From: Zoogloea sp.
GTDB lineage: Bacteria > Pseudomonadota > Gammaproteobacteria > Burkholderiales > Rhodocyclaceae
Reading direction: 5' to 3'
DNA length: 64,000 nucleotides
Assembly (NCBI RefSeq): GCF_028689785.1
Contig: NZ_JAQVCN010000003.1
Coordinates: forward strand, 62,001 to 126,000
Positions 1 to 8,678 of the stretch are shown here, one piece after another. Under the pieces are notes generated by a model. That model was not told where the DNA came from. It worked only from the letters and a program-made list of their open reading frames with translations, and did not search any database. The position numbers and the translations under genes are program-made. Within the stretch, counting starts at the first letter, position 1. The number at the start of each line of letters is the position of its first letter.

Positions 1-986
1 TCCAGCCCGCCGATGTTGGTGCGCAGGCCGGTGTAGGTGAAGAAGATGGGCAGGAAGAACACGGTCACGAAGTGGCCGATGCGCTCCTTCCAGGCCTCCA
101 CCAGCTCCGGCTCGTCGTGTACCAGCACCCCCATCACGAAGCCCCCGAAGATGGCGAAGATGCCGAGCTTGTAAGTGATCATCGCGCACAGGAAGATGGC
201 CGCCAGCAGCAGACCCATCAGGTGCGGAGAGAGGTGGCCGTCATGGCGGGTACGCCGTATCGCCCATTTGATGAGGGGGCGGATGAGAAACCAGGCCGCC
301 AACATGAACACCATCACCAGCACGACTTTCAGGGTGAAGTCGGCCGGGTTGAAATGGGACAGGGTCAGCGTGGTCACCAGGGCCAGCAGCAACCACCCCA
401 CCACGTCATTGACGGCGGCAGCGCTGATGGCGATCACGCCGATGGGGCGGCGGGTAAGCTCGAACTCGATCATGATCCGCCCGAGAATGGGGAGGGCGGT
501 GATCGAGAAGGCCGTGGCGATGAACAGCCCGGATGCCACGCGGTTGGCCTGGGGTGACAGCTCCGGTGCGACCAGCCAGCCAAAACCCAGACCCAGGATG
601 AAGGGCGCCACCAGCCCGGCGAAAGCGACCCGGCGCACCGTCTTGCGGTGCTGGCGTTCCGACAGGTGGGAGAAATCGAACTCGATCCCGATCTGGAACA
701 TCAGCAGGATCAGGCCGACCTGGGACAGGATCTGCATGGGCTCCGGAGGGCCGGAGCGGAAGACGTGGTCGAAGATGTCGGGAAACAGCAACCCGAAAAG
801 CGACGGCCCCAGCAGGATGCCGATGATGATCTCGCCAACGGCAGATGACTGCCCCACCCGGCGTGCGGCAATGCTGCCGATACGGCCCGCCAGCACGATC
901 ACGGTGAGCTGCAGGAGGGCGAAGAAAAGGACGGCCTCGGCCTTATGGACCGACACCTGGCCGGCCAGTTGGGAGGTGGTGCTCAC
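1..986 (-). CDS. Cation:proton antiporter, CPA2 family (partial, runs off the left edge)
   Basis: I translated the minus strand from a GTG at 986 and found an open frame of 328 codons that reaches the window edge. The product is a strongly hydrophobic protein with the Na+/H+ exchanger fold of the KefB/CPA2 type: a GEIIIGILLGP segment near residue 50, a FQIGIEF segment, and an AFSITALPIL segment, all typical of family helices. It would exchange monovalent cations for protons across the inner membrane. The GTG is preceded by AGGAG at a suitable distance, and the ATG slightly upstream is in another frame and stops at once. The C-terminus, where a TrkA-N domain could sit, is missing. It follows the APE-type cluster on the same strand after about 70 bases, so it may be co-transcribed but need not share its function. 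Confidence 0.88.
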   Translation of the reverse strand, partial: MSTTSQLAGQVSVHKAEAVLFFALLQLTVIVLAGRIGSIAARRVGQSSAVGEIIIGILLGPSLFGLLFPDIFDHVFRSGPPEPMQILSQVGLILLMFQIGIEFDFSHLSERQHRKTVRRVAFAGLVAPFILGLGFGWLVAPELSPQANRVASGLFIATAFSITALPILGRIMIEFELTRRPIGVIAISAAAVNDVVGWLLLALVTTLTLSHFNPADFTLKVVLVMVFMLAAWFLIRPLIKWAIRRTRHDGHLSPHLMGLLLAAIFLCAMITYKLGIFAIFGGFVMGVLVHDEPELVEAWKERIGHFVTVFFLPIFFTYTGLRTNIGGL

Positions 987-1058
987 GCGGGGCTCCTGTT
1001 GTTGCGTGTCATGCCGGGCCTGGTGAGCCCATGCAGCGGTGATCGGATGGGGGCGTGC

Positions 1059-1778
1059 TCAGACCATGCCACCATTGACCGAGATGATCTGCCCGGTGAT
1101 GTAGGTGGCCTGCTCCGAGGCCAGGAAGGCCACGAGATCGGCGACCTCTTCGGGTCTGCCGGCCCGCTTCATGGGGACCAGGCGCTCGATGCTGGCCTGA
1201 TCGAAGCTGCCTTCTATCATCCCCGTGGCGATGATGCCGGGTGCCACCGCGTTGACGGTGATGCCCCGGCTGGCCAGCTCAAGGGCGAGGGACTTGGTGG
1301 CGGCGTGCAGGGCACCCTTGGCCGCGGCGTAGTTGACCTGCCCCCGGTTGCCCACCAGGCCCGCCACCGAGGTGATGGTGATGATGCGGCCCCAGCGGCC
1401 GCGGATCATCGGCATGGTGAGGGGCTGGGTGACGTTGTAGAAGCCGTTGAGGTTCACATCCATCACCTGCTGCCACTTTTCCGGGCTCATGCCGGGAAAC
1501 ACGGCATCGGCATGGAGGCCGGCATTGTTCACCAGAATGGAGACCGGGCCGGCTTCGAGCATGGCATTGACTGCGGCGGCGGTGGCGGCTGCGTCGGTGA
1601 GGTCGAAGCACACGACCTCGGCCGAGCCGCCCGCCGCCTGGATGTCCGCCTGCACGGCGGCGGCGCGCTCGGGGTTGCGGTTGGCGTGGATCAGCACATG
1701 GTGGCCGTCTGCACCCAGCCGCCGGGCGATGGCCGCCCCGATGCCGCCGCTGGCGCCGGTGACGAGGGCGCGCCTCAT
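1059..1778 (-). CDS. 3-ketoacyl-ACP reductase (FabG/ApeQ-like short-chain dehydrogenase)
   Basis: This 239-residue protein is a classical short-chain dehydrogenase. It has the NADPH-binding TGASGGIG motif at residues 7-14, the NNAG motif at 84-87 and the catalytic Ser137, Tyr150 and Lys154. It should reduce the 3-keto group of an ACP-bound chain during each elongation round. Its start overlaps the stop of the preceding dehydratase gene by four bases, so the two are translationally coupled. It is the last gene of the APE-type cluster. Family and context point to the ketoreductase of aryl polyene synthesis (ApeQ role) rather than housekeeping FabG, although the domain alone cannot separate the two. 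Confidence 0.93.
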   Translation of the reverse strand: MRRALVTGASGGIGAAIARRLGADGHHVLIHANRNPERAAAVQADIQAAGGSAEVVCFDLTDAAATAAAVNAMLEAGPVSILVNNAGLHADAVFPGMSPEKWQQVMDVNLNGFYNVTQPLTMPMIRGRWGRIITITSVAGLVGNRGQVNYAAAKGALHAATKSLALELASRGITVNAVAPGIIATGMIEGSFDQASIERLVPMKRAGRPEEVADLVAFLASEQATYITGQIISVNGGMV

Positions 1779-2212
1779 GACAGGGCCCCGGCGTCGAGGA
1801 TCACCGCCGCGCGGCCGTCCAGCACCGGCGTGTCACCGCTGCTGAGGGTGAAGCGGTAGAGCACCTGGGTGGCATCGCCGGACAGGCGTTCGGCGGCGAT
1901 CTGCAGCGCGCCGGGCAGATCGTCCAGCCGGGGGACATGGAACTGCACCTGGCGGACGCTGGCCAGGTAGCCCTGGCGTGGGGGCGTTGCCTGTTCAGCC
2001 AGCAGGCCGCCATGTACGGCCATGGCCTGGGCGGCGTACTCGATGCCTGCGGCCACGCCCAACTGTCCGGCACTGCGCAGCGGGTTGTTCGCCTGCCGGT
2101 GGCTGACGGCGGTGCAGCGGATGTGGGTGGCGTCCCACTCAAGCACGGTGTCGAGCAGGCTCATGTCGCCCTGGTGCGGAATGCGGGCAGCGATGGCGTG
2201 GCGGTCTAGCAT
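1775..2212 (-). CDS. Hotdog-fold 3-hydroxyacyl-ACP dehydratase (ApeP-like)
   Basis: The 145-residue product resembles the short hotdog proteins annotated as 3-hydroxylacyl-ACP dehydratases in aryl polyene clusters. Visible signs are the N-terminal PHQGDMSLLD segment and the central helix GIEYAAQAMAVHGG. It would dehydrate 3-hydroxyacyl-ACP to the trans-2-enoyl form; without an enoyl reductase the double bonds stay and become conjugated. It overlaps both neighbours by a few bases (stop at 1775 inside the ketoreductase start, start inside the chain-length-factor stop). A second dehydratase domain is fused to the acyl-activating enzyme at 9619-11277, matching the two dehydratases known in characterised APE pathways. 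Confidence 0.85.
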   Translation of the reverse strand: MLDRHAIAARIPHQGDMSLLDTVLEWDATHIRCTAVSHRQANNPLRSAGQLGVAAGIEYAAQAMAVHGGLLAEQATPPRQGYLASVRQVQFHVPRLDDLPGALQIAAERLSGDATQVLYRFTLSSGDTPVLDGRAAVILDAGALS

Positions 2213-3012
2213 GGGGTCAGGCGGATGTGGAGGCTGAGAGGGCTGAGGTATTCGACGGCGAACTCGCCACCGCTGCCCGAGGCCAGGGCTTGCAGCAGGG
2301 GCAGGCCGCGCAGGGCCGGGATGGTGGTGCGCAGGGTTTCCAGGGAGGGCGTGCCCAGCGTGGTGACAGGGCCGTCACCGAGGTGGATGTCCACCCGCGC
2401 CACGCTGCGGGGGCCGGCCTGGGGGCTGAGGGCCAGGCCGATGCCGGCGGCGTCTGGGATGGGACGCAGGCTGGCGATGGGCTCCGGGTACTCCGCATCG
2501 TAGGCGATCAGCACGCAGGGGGCGGCGGTGGCGTGGATCTGCACCAGGGCCTCAAGCAGGCCGGCGGCAAAGCTGGCGTCGTAGGCGGCCAGGGACTGGC
2601 TGGCCGCCATGGCGCCGGTGGCAATGCTCCAATAGCCCGCCGGGGTGTTGTGCAGGGAGTTGTGGAAACGCGTCGGCGACACCCGTTGATCGCTGGAAGC
2701 CAGGGTTTCGCACAGGGCATGGCAGTTGTGGCCGTCGGCCGTGGAGGCGGCGAAGACCGCCGCCACGCTGGATGGGTCGAGGCCGGCCTGTTCCAGGGCG
2801 GCCAGGCCGCTGGCCAGGGCTACGCGTACCACACGGCTGGCGCGGCGGCGTTCGTTGGCCGGCAGCACCATGGGCGCCGGCAGCACGGTGGGGGCTGGCA
2901 CGTGGGGCTCCCGGCCGGCCAGCACGGCCCGACCATGGGTCCAGTCGGGCAGGCCGGGGGCGAGCAGACCGATGCCGTCAATCCATGCACTCAGAGACAT
3001 GTCGGTGCTCAT
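2206..3012 (-). CDS. Ketosynthase-like chain-length factor (ApeC-like)
   Basis: This 268-residue protein looks like an N-terminal half of a ketosynthase. It shows none of the catalytic features of one: no active-site cysteine in a TACSS context and no HGTAT motif. Such shortened, inactive partners (Ketoacyl-synt_2 family) form a heterodimer with the active ketosynthase encoded just upstream and set chain length. The gene sits between the ketosynthase and the dehydratase with overlapping ends, so the subunits would be made together. The inactive status is seen directly; the role as chain-length factor is family knowledge. Confidence 0.86.
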   Translation of the reverse strand: MSTDMSLSAWIDGIGLLAPGLPDWTHGRAVLAGREPHVPAPTVLPAPMVLPANERRRASRVVRVALASGLAALEQAGLDPSSVAAVFAASTADGHNCHALCETLASSDQRVSPTRFHNSLHNTPAGYWSIATGAMAASQSLAAYDASFAAGLLEALVQIHATAAPCVLIAYDAEYPEPIASLRPIPDAAGIGLALSPQAGPRSVARVDIHLGDGPVTTLGTPSLETLRTTIPALRGLPLLQALASGSGGEFAVEYLSPLSLHIRLTPC

Positions 3013-4202
3013 CCTGCCCTCCCGAGGATTACGCTGCAGTTGCTGCCACCGAAGCCGAAGGAGTTGCTCATGACATGGCGCAGAGGGGCGCCGCGCGAAG
3101 TCAGCACATAGTCGATGGGGATGGACGGGTCCGGGCTGCGGGTATGCACGCTGCCCGGCAGCAGGCCGTCGGCCATGGCCACGGCACTGATGCTGATTTC
3201 CAGGGCTCCTGCGGCGCCCAGGGTGTGTCCGGTAATGCCCTTGGTGGAACTGGCCGCTACCCGGCTGCCGAACAGGCCGGCCACGGCACAGCCCTCGGCA
3301 GCGTCGTTGTTGTGCGTTGCAGTGCCATGGAGGTTGATGTAGTCGATGTCGGCGGGGCTCAGGCCGGCCCGGGCCAGTGCGCCTTCCATGGCCATCCGGG
3401 CGCCTAGGCCTTCCGGATGGGGGGAGGACATGTGGTAGGCGTCGCTGGATTCGCCGTAGCCCAGTAGCAGCACTGCATCGGCATCGAGGCTGTCGGTGGT
3501 GCGCTCCAGCAGGCCGAAGGCTGCGGCCTCACCGATGGATATGCCGGAGCGGGCGGCGTCGTAGGGGCGGCAGGGCTCGGCGGAGGTGAGCTCAAGGGAG
3601 GCGAAACCGTGCAGGGTGGTGAAGCACAGGCTGTCGACACCCCCGACCACCGCAGCGTCGATCAGGCCCGCGTGGATCAGCCGGGCCGCGGTGGCATAGG
3701 CCTTGGCGGAGGATGAACAGGCTGTGGATACAACACAGGCCGGGCCTTCGATGGCCAGCCAGTGCCGTACGAAATCGGCCAGGGAATAGGTGCTGTGGGT
3801 GCCCGGGTAGTTCAGCCCGGCGGGCAGCGGGCCGCCTTCGGGCGGGCGCTGGCGGTAGGCCAGCTCGGTGCTGAGGATGCCCGAGGTGCTGGTGCCCAGC
3901 ACGACCCCCACGCGCCGGGCGCCGTGGCGGGCGATGCGGCTGCGAACGGCGTCCTCGAAGCCGTCGGCGGCCAGGCCGCGTCGGGCGAGCCGGTTGTTGC
4001 GGCAGTCGAAGCCGGCCATGACGGAAGTGAGTGCCGTGTCGTCGAGCCCTGGGACCTCGCCGATCCAGGTATCGATGCCGAGCCCTTCGATGCGGTGGGG
4101 GCGCAGGCCGCTGCTGCCGTTGCGGAGAGCTGCGCGCAGAGGTGCCAGGCCATCGCCTGCACAGCAGCTTACGGTGTGATGGGCAAGGTGGAGTGGTGTC
4201 AC
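3009..4202 (-). CDS. Beta-ketoacyl-ACP synthase (ApeO-like, KS-alpha)
   Basis: This 397-residue thiolase-fold condensing enzyme has the nucleophile Cys162 in a TACSSS motif, His292 in HGTAT, and Lys321/His326 in the KGITGHTLGAAG segment, so the Cys-His-His set with the supporting lysine is complete. It should perform decarboxylative condensation of malonyl-ACP on a growing polyene chain. Its stop overlaps the start of the chain-length-factor gene, the usual arrangement of a KS/CLF pair. It differs from the second ketosynthase at 12308-13561, which is closer to FabF in length and N-terminus. Confidence 0.92.
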   Translation of the reverse strand: MTPLHLAHHTVSCCAGDGLAPLRAALRNGSSGLRPHRIEGLGIDTWIGEVPGLDDTALTSVMAGFDCRNNRLARRGLAADGFEDAVRSRIARHGARRVGVVLGTSTSGILSTELAYRQRPPEGGPLPAGLNYPGTHSTYSLADFVRHWLAIEGPACVVSTACSSSAKAYATAARLIHAGLIDAAVVGGVDSLCFTTLHGFASLELTSAEPCRPYDAARSGISIGEAAAFGLLERTTDSLDADAVLLLGYGESSDAYHMSSPHPEGLGARMAMEGALARAGLSPADIDYINLHGTATHNNDAAEGCAVAGLFGSRVAASSTKGITGHTLGAAGALEISISAVAMADGLLPGSVHTRSPDPSIPIDYVLTSRGAPLRHVMSNSFGFGGSNCSVILGRAG

Positions 4203-4281
4203 GGTGCGGTCTTTTCGGGCGGTTTCGGGAGTCTACCAGAGGGGCCCGTAGACCGATTCATCCCGTTTCATGACGCAGGCG

Positions 4282-5004
4282 TCAGAGCGGGCGGGCGTGA
4301 AGCAGAACGTTGGCAAAGCCTGCTCCGACCATCGGCCATGGTTCGGTGCGGAAGCCCACTTCGTTCAGCAGGGCCTGCCACGCGGTCATCGGGCGGCAGT
4401 GCAGGCGTGGCCAGGCGCCGCCCTGGGCCCGGACCACCAGACTGTCGACGATGCGGGATAGGTGGTGGGGTAGCCCGGCGGCTCCGTCGCCGACCCGCAG
4501 CAGCAGCCTGCCGCCCGTCGGCAGGCTGCGGTGGATGCGTCGCAGCAGCTGTTCCTGGGCACTGGCGGGGAGGTAGTGGAGCACGTCGAAGAGAGTGATC
4601 ACGTCGGCCTCGGGCAACACGCAGTCGCACAGGTCGCCCAGTTCGAGATGGACTGGAAAGTCGCAGCCGGCCAGGGCCTGCCGAGCGTGCCCGATGGCGG
4701 CTGCATGCATGTCGAGCCCATGATAGGCGCTGATCCGCGGCGGGGCGGCCTGCGCCGCCGGCCAGTCCGGGCCGGCGTGGAGGGTGTTGGCGGCGTGCAG
4801 CCAGCTGGCCAGCAGGCCCTGCCCGCAGCCCAGGTCCAGGTAACGGCCGTCGGCCGGGAGCAGGCCCGGGCCCAGCAGGGCCGCAAAGAGGGGGTCGCCG
4901 CCGAGCTTGCCCCGGGCGAAATGCCAGGCCCATGGGCCGGCTGGGCGGTAGGGCGCGCTGGCCTGGTGTACCAGCCTGCGCTGGATGCTGCGGCTCACAG
5001 GCAC
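4282..5004 (-). CDS. SAM-dependent methyltransferase of the APE-type cluster
   Basis: The 240-residue product is a class I methyltransferase. Motif I (YLDLGCGQG, residues 55-63) binds S-adenosylmethionine, and a FDVLHYLP segment follows as the post-II motif. In aryl polyene pathways a methyltransferase decorates the aromatic head group. That is the likely role here, but the substrate cannot be read from the sequence. The gene overlaps the end of the deacetylase gene by 10 bases. About 80 bases separate it from the ketosynthase gene downstream, one of the few small gaps inside the operon. Confidence 0.85.
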   Translation of the reverse strand: MPVSRSIQRRLVHQASAPYRPAGPWAWHFARGKLGGDPLFAALLGPGLLPADGRYLDLGCGQGLLASWLHAANTLHAGPDWPAAQAAPPRISAYHGLDMHAAAIGHARQALAGCDFPVHLELGDLCDCVLPEADVITLFDVLHYLPASAQEQLLRRIHRSLPTGGRLLLRVGDGAAGLPHHLSRIVDSLVVRAQGGAWPRLHCRPMTAWQALLNEVGFRTEPWPMVGAGFANVLLHARPL

Positions 5005-5777
5005 ACCGGGCGCAGGCCGGCCGCGCGGATGCGGTCGAGGAGGGCCGGCAGCACCTCCAGAATCACTGCCTGGCCGGCGGGAGTGCGGGCCGCATTGCCG
5101 TCATGGAGGAGCAGGATGTCGCCTCCGGCGAGACCCCGGGTGAGCCGCGCCAGCACGTTGGCCGGGTCGCCGTTGCGGGTGTCGTAGGCGCGGCGGGTCC
5201 AGCTGGCCAACTGCAGGTCGAGGCGTGTCAGCACCAGGTCGAGGAAGGGGTTGCGCAGGCCGGCAGGGGCCCGGAAGTAACGGGGGCGCCGCCCGGTCAG
5301 GGCGGCGAGGCTGGCCTGGGCCGCTGCCACTTCCCGGGCCATGGCGCCAGGGCCGAGGGTGGAGAAGCGCTTCCAGTGGTGTTCGCTGTGGTTCTCGATG
5401 GTGTGGCCGCGGGCGATGATGTCGCGCACCAGGCCCGGATGGGCGGTGGCGCGCTGGCCGATGCAGAAGAAGCTGGCCCGGGCGCCGGCGGCGTCGAGTT
5501 GGTCCAGCACCCGGGGGGTGATCTCCGGGTCGGGGCCGTCGTCTATGCTGATGACTACCTCGCCACGGGCTGCTGCATCGGCGGGCAGGCGGGTCAGGTT
5601 GGGGCCGAGCAGGGTGCTGCGGGGCAGCAGGCCGGCCGCTGTCAGGAGCACATGATTGGCAGCCAGGGCACCGGCTGCGGTGGGCCAGCTGCCGGGCTCG
5701 AACAGCATGCCGGCGAGGGCGCCCGCATGCACGAGGGCGCTCGCTTGCAAGGTCGGGCTGGGCCGCCAGTTGCGCAT
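4995..5777 (-). CDS. Polysaccharide-deacetylase (NodB-homology) family protein
   Basis: From the ATG at 5777 the product has 260 residues with a hydrophobic N-terminal stretch and a NodB domain. The metal-binding aspartates lie in SIDDGPD (residues 77-83), and the HSxxH metal motif is present at His130-His134. The family removes N- or O-acetyl groups from sugars in the cell envelope. An in-frame ATG 57 bases further upstream exists, but it lies inside the MMPL gene; the start at 5777 sits one base after the MMPL stop codon and is preferred. Finding a deacetylase between exporter and methyltransferase suggests a sugar-like or acetylated intermediate, which is inference. Confidence 0.85.
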   Translation of the reverse strand: MRNWRPSPTLQASALVHAGALAGMLFEPGSWPTAAGALAANHVLLTAAGLLPRSTLLGPNLTRLPADAAARGEVVISIDDGPDPEITPRVLDQLDAAGARASFFCIGQRATAHPGLVRDIIARGHTIENHSEHHWKRFSTLGPGAMAREVAAAQASLAALTGRRPRYFRAPAGLRNPFLDLVLTRLDLQLASWTRRAYDTRNGDPANVLARLTRGLAGGDILLLHDGNAARTPAGQAVILEVLPALLDRIRAAGLRPVCL

Positions 5778-5778
5778 T

Positions 5779-8109
5779 TCAGCGGGAGATCCGGCGCGCC
5801 AGCATGGCGGAGAGGACCAGGGTGAGTACCGCACCGGGCCCTACGGTGATGCCGATCGCCTGCAGCACCGGCACGGGCGAGAAGGCCAGGATGCCGAAGC
5901 CGATCACTGTCGCCAGGTTGGCGAGGAGCAGCGAGGCCAGGGTGCGGGGGTCGTCACCCGGGTTGCGGTCGGCCTGGTTGAAGAACAGCGCGTAGTTGGT
6001 GCCCACTGCGACGATCAGCAGCATGCCCACCAGGTGCAGCAGGGTCAGGGTGTGGCCGGTGGCGACAAGGCCGGCCATGACGATGAGCTCGGCGGTGACC
6101 ACCGGGACCATCACCCGCAGCAGGCGCATGGGCTCCCGCAGCACCACGCCCATCAGCACGATGATGGCGAGGATGCCGGCCAGGGACAGCAGGATGGCCT
6201 CGTCGAGGTAGGTCCGGTAGAGGTTGTTTGATTCACCGAAGATGTCGACGAAGAGGGCGTCGCTGCCGCTCAGGGCCGCTTCTACCCGCGCGCTCTGGAA
6301 GGGGGCATCGCCCTCCGGGGTGCGCAGGGGGATCAGCACGGTCCAGCCCTGCGGGCGTTCGAGCAGGAGCGAGTCCACGGCCAGCGCCAGCGTGGAGCCG
6401 CGCAGGGTTTCGGGGGTGAGAAGGGGCTGGCTGCGGGCCGTGTCCACGTCGTCCAGGAAGGCGTTCAGGCGGTCGGCGCGGAGGGGCAGGTCGGCGAGGG
6501 CGGTTTGCAGGTTGCGGGCCAGGGTGTCCCGTTCCGGGAGGGCGTTGCGGCGGGCCTGCTGGGTTGCGGTGCTGGGCAGGAAGCGTGCGGGGCTCTCGAA
6601 GCCGCTGAGCACGCCATCCGCCACCAGCGCCTTGAGGCGTTCCCCGACAGACTCGGCGCGCTCCAGGGCGGCTTCACGGTTGGCGGCCTTGAGCACCACC
6701 AGATAGCGCAGGTTGGGGGCCCCGAGGTCGGCGCGCAGGCTTTGGTCTAGGGCCTGGTCAGCGGCGGAGACGGGGCTGAGGCCAGACAGACTGGCGCTCC
6801 ACACGTGATCCTTGTTGGCAAACAGGATGAAAGCTGCCGCCAGCCCCAGCACCGGCACCACCAGACGCAGCCGGGAGAGCCAGGCCCAGAAGCCCGCCAG
6901 GGCCCGGCCGATGGGGGCGATGTCATGGATGCGCAGCCGGGCCGGGCGCAGGTGCGGCAGCACGAAGCGCGTCACCATGGCCGCGGTGATGAGCCCGGCG
7001 ATGGAGTACAGGCCGAGCTGGGCGAGGCCGGGGAAGCCGGAAAACAGCAGGGAGGCGAAGCCGAAGATGGAGGTGAGCACGCCGAGCCGGATGGTCGGCC
7101 AGAAGCGCTTCATCCAGCCACCGTCCTCGTCGTCGTCGGACTGTACGAAATAGTAGATGGAGTAATCGACGGCTTCGCCGATCAGGGTGGTGCCGAAGCC
7201 GATGGTGAGCCCGTGTACGTTGCCGAAGCCCAGGGCCACGGCGGCGATGCCGGCGAGAGCGCCGCTGGCCACCGGCAGCAGGCCGAGGAAGACGGCGGTG
7301 AAGGAGCGGTAGATGAGCAGCAGCAGCAGGATCACCGCAGTGGTGCCCAGGGTGCTCAGGCGCACCGCCTCGGATTCGATGGCGGCCCGGGAGTTGACTG
7401 CAAAGACCGCCGCGCCGGATACCAGCATGCGGGCGTCGGACAGCTTCGCGTCACTGGACAGGGCGGCGAATTCGGAGCGGATCCGGGCGATGGCGAGGGC
7501 TTGCGCGTCGGTGTCGGAGCCCGATGCACGGGTCTGCAGCATCAGGATGGCCCGCTGTCCATCGCGGGACACCCACACGCCGTTTTCGCTGGCGGGGCTG
7601 CCGCTGGTGTCGAGGCTGCCGATCAGCTCGACCAGCTCGCCGGTGGGGTCGCGACCCAGCAAGCCCTTGAGCATCATCCCCATTGGCGAGGCCAGGAGGT
7701 TGATGCTCTCGCCGATGGCGGCGTGGAGCCCTTCTGGGGTGAAGCGCTCGGGGCGAACCGACGGGCTGAGGAGGTAGCGGTGGGTGAACAGCAGCTCCCG
7801 GTCGCGGGCCAGGGTGGCTGCGTCGCCATTGCGCACGGAGAGGAACAAGCCCCCGTCTTCCAGGCGTTTGGCCAGGCCACGGGAGAGTTCGGCACGGGCT
7901 GCCGGCGTGCTGCCTTCGATGCCCACCAGCAGCAGCCGGGACAACACGCCCTCGGTGAGCTGGTCCACCAGCAGCTGCTGGGCCGGCGTCGGGCTGCGCG
8001 GCAGGAAGGCCGACATGTCGGCGGTGTAGTGGGCGCGCAGGGCCACACTGGCGCACAGGGCCAGGCCAAGCAGCCAGAGCAGGACGGGCAGGGCGCGGAG
8101 GCGCTTCAT
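5779..8109 (-). CDS. MMPL-family (RND-like) lipid exporter of the APE-type cluster
   Basis: The 776-residue protein has the duplicated MMPL/RND layout: one N-terminal transmembrane helix, a large periplasmic loop, a block of about five helices near residues 245-390, a further helix and loop, and a second helix block near 640-776. MMPL proteins move lipids or lipid-linked products out of the inner membrane using proton flow. In APE clusters this type of exporter is encoded beside a LolA-like periplasmic carrier, as here. Start and stop overlap or abut the neighbouring genes (ATGA overlap with the LolA-like gene). Confidence 0.9.
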   Translation of the reverse strand: MKRLRALPVLLWLLGLALCASVALRAHYTADMSAFLPRSPTPAQQLLVDQLTEGVLSRLLLVGIEGSTPAARAELSRGLAKRLEDGGLFLSVRNGDAATLARDRELLFTHRYLLSPSVRPERFTPEGLHAAIGESINLLASPMGMMLKGLLGRDPTGELVELIGSLDTSGSPASENGVWVSRDGQRAILMLQTRASGSDTDAQALAIARIRSEFAALSSDAKLSDARMLVSGAAVFAVNSRAAIESEAVRLSTLGTTAVILLLLLIYRSFTAVFLGLLPVASGALAGIAAVALGFGNVHGLTIGFGTTLIGEAVDYSIYYFVQSDDDEDGGWMKRFWPTIRLGVLTSIFGFASLLFSGFPGLAQLGLYSIAGLITAAMVTRFVLPHLRPARLRIHDIAPIGRALAGFWAWLSRLRLVVPVLGLAAAFILFANKDHVWSASLSGLSPVSAADQALDQSLRADLGAPNLRYLVVLKAANREAALERAESVGERLKALVADGVLSGFESPARFLPSTATQQARRNALPERDTLARNLQTALADLPLRADRLNAFLDDVDTARSQPLLTPETLRGSTLALAVDSLLLERPQGWTVLIPLRTPEGDAPFQSARVEAALSGSDALFVDIFGESNNLYRTYLDEAILLSLAGILAIIVLMGVVLREPMRLLRVMVPVVTAELIVMAGLVATGHTLTLLHLVGMLLIVAVGTNYALFFNQADRNPGDDPRTLASLLLANLATVIGFGILAFSPVPVLQAIGITVGPGAVLTLVLSAMLARRISR

Positions 8110-8678
8110 CGGGCGTCCACGGGGTCGATGGACATGACCGAGCGGTCTCCGTCGGCCTGCAGGTACTCGATGCTGCGGACTTGCTGGCGGCTGCCGCTGA
8201 TGGTGATGCGGGTGACCAGCTCGGCGATGCGCGGGTTGCTGGGGGAGAGGTTGAGGGTCCAGTTGTCCCGCTGGCCCGACAGGTGCAGGGCGTAGTTCTG
8301 CTCCAGCGCGGCGCGATTGCCCGACAGGGTGCCGCGGATGCTGGCCACGAAGGCCAGCACTTCCGGCTGCTCGCGCAGGCGCAGGGTGATTTTCTGTTTG
8401 CCCCGCTCCAGGCTGATCTCATCCTTGTCCAGCACCATCAGTTCAAGACGTGGCGTGAGGGTGCGCTTTTCGAGGTAATCCGGTGCCACGTAGCGCATTT
8501 CGCCCGATGAGACGACCGGCTTGTCGAGGAGGGCGATGTACTTGCGTTCGGTGAACAGGGCCTTCCCGCCCTGGTTGCGGGCGAGTTCGGTCATCAGCTG
8601 GGGCAGGTCCCATGCGGCGAAGGCCGGCATGGTGGCGAGTGTCAGGAGGCAGGCGGCGAGGCGCAGAGCAGACTTCAT
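8106..8678 (-). CDS. LolA-like periplasmic lipid carrier
   Basis: The 190-residue product begins with a Sec signal peptide, with cleavage expected near AFA-AWDL at about residue 22. It continues as a beta-rich domain of the LolA-related family with the expected alternation of hydrophobic strands (for example KITLRLREQPEVLAFVASIRG). LolA-fold proteins carry hydrophobic cargo across the periplasm. Placed directly before the MMPL gene, it likely receives the polyene lipid from the exporter and passes it to the outer membrane. That cargo is inferred from the cluster, not visible in the protein. Confidence 0.85.
   Translation of the reverse strand: MKSALRLAACLLTLATMPAFAAWDLPQLMTELARNQGGKALFTERKYIALLDKPVVSSGEMRYVAPDYLEKRTLTPRLELMVLDKDEISLERGKQKITLRLREQPEVLAFVASIRGTLSGNRAALEQNYALHLSGQRDNWTLNLSPSNPRIAELVTRITISGSRQQVRSIEYLQADGDRSVMSIDPVDAR

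Noticed and set aside
72-1026. Plus-strand open frames of 161 and 283 codons
   Set aside because: They are antisense to the antiporter gene, rich in Arg/Ala/Gly, and have no domain or ribosome-binding site.
6805-8295. 496-codon plus-strand frame
   Set aside because: It is the complement of the MMPL gene. Its His/Gly/Gln/Glu-rich composition is typical of antisense frames in GC-rich DNA.
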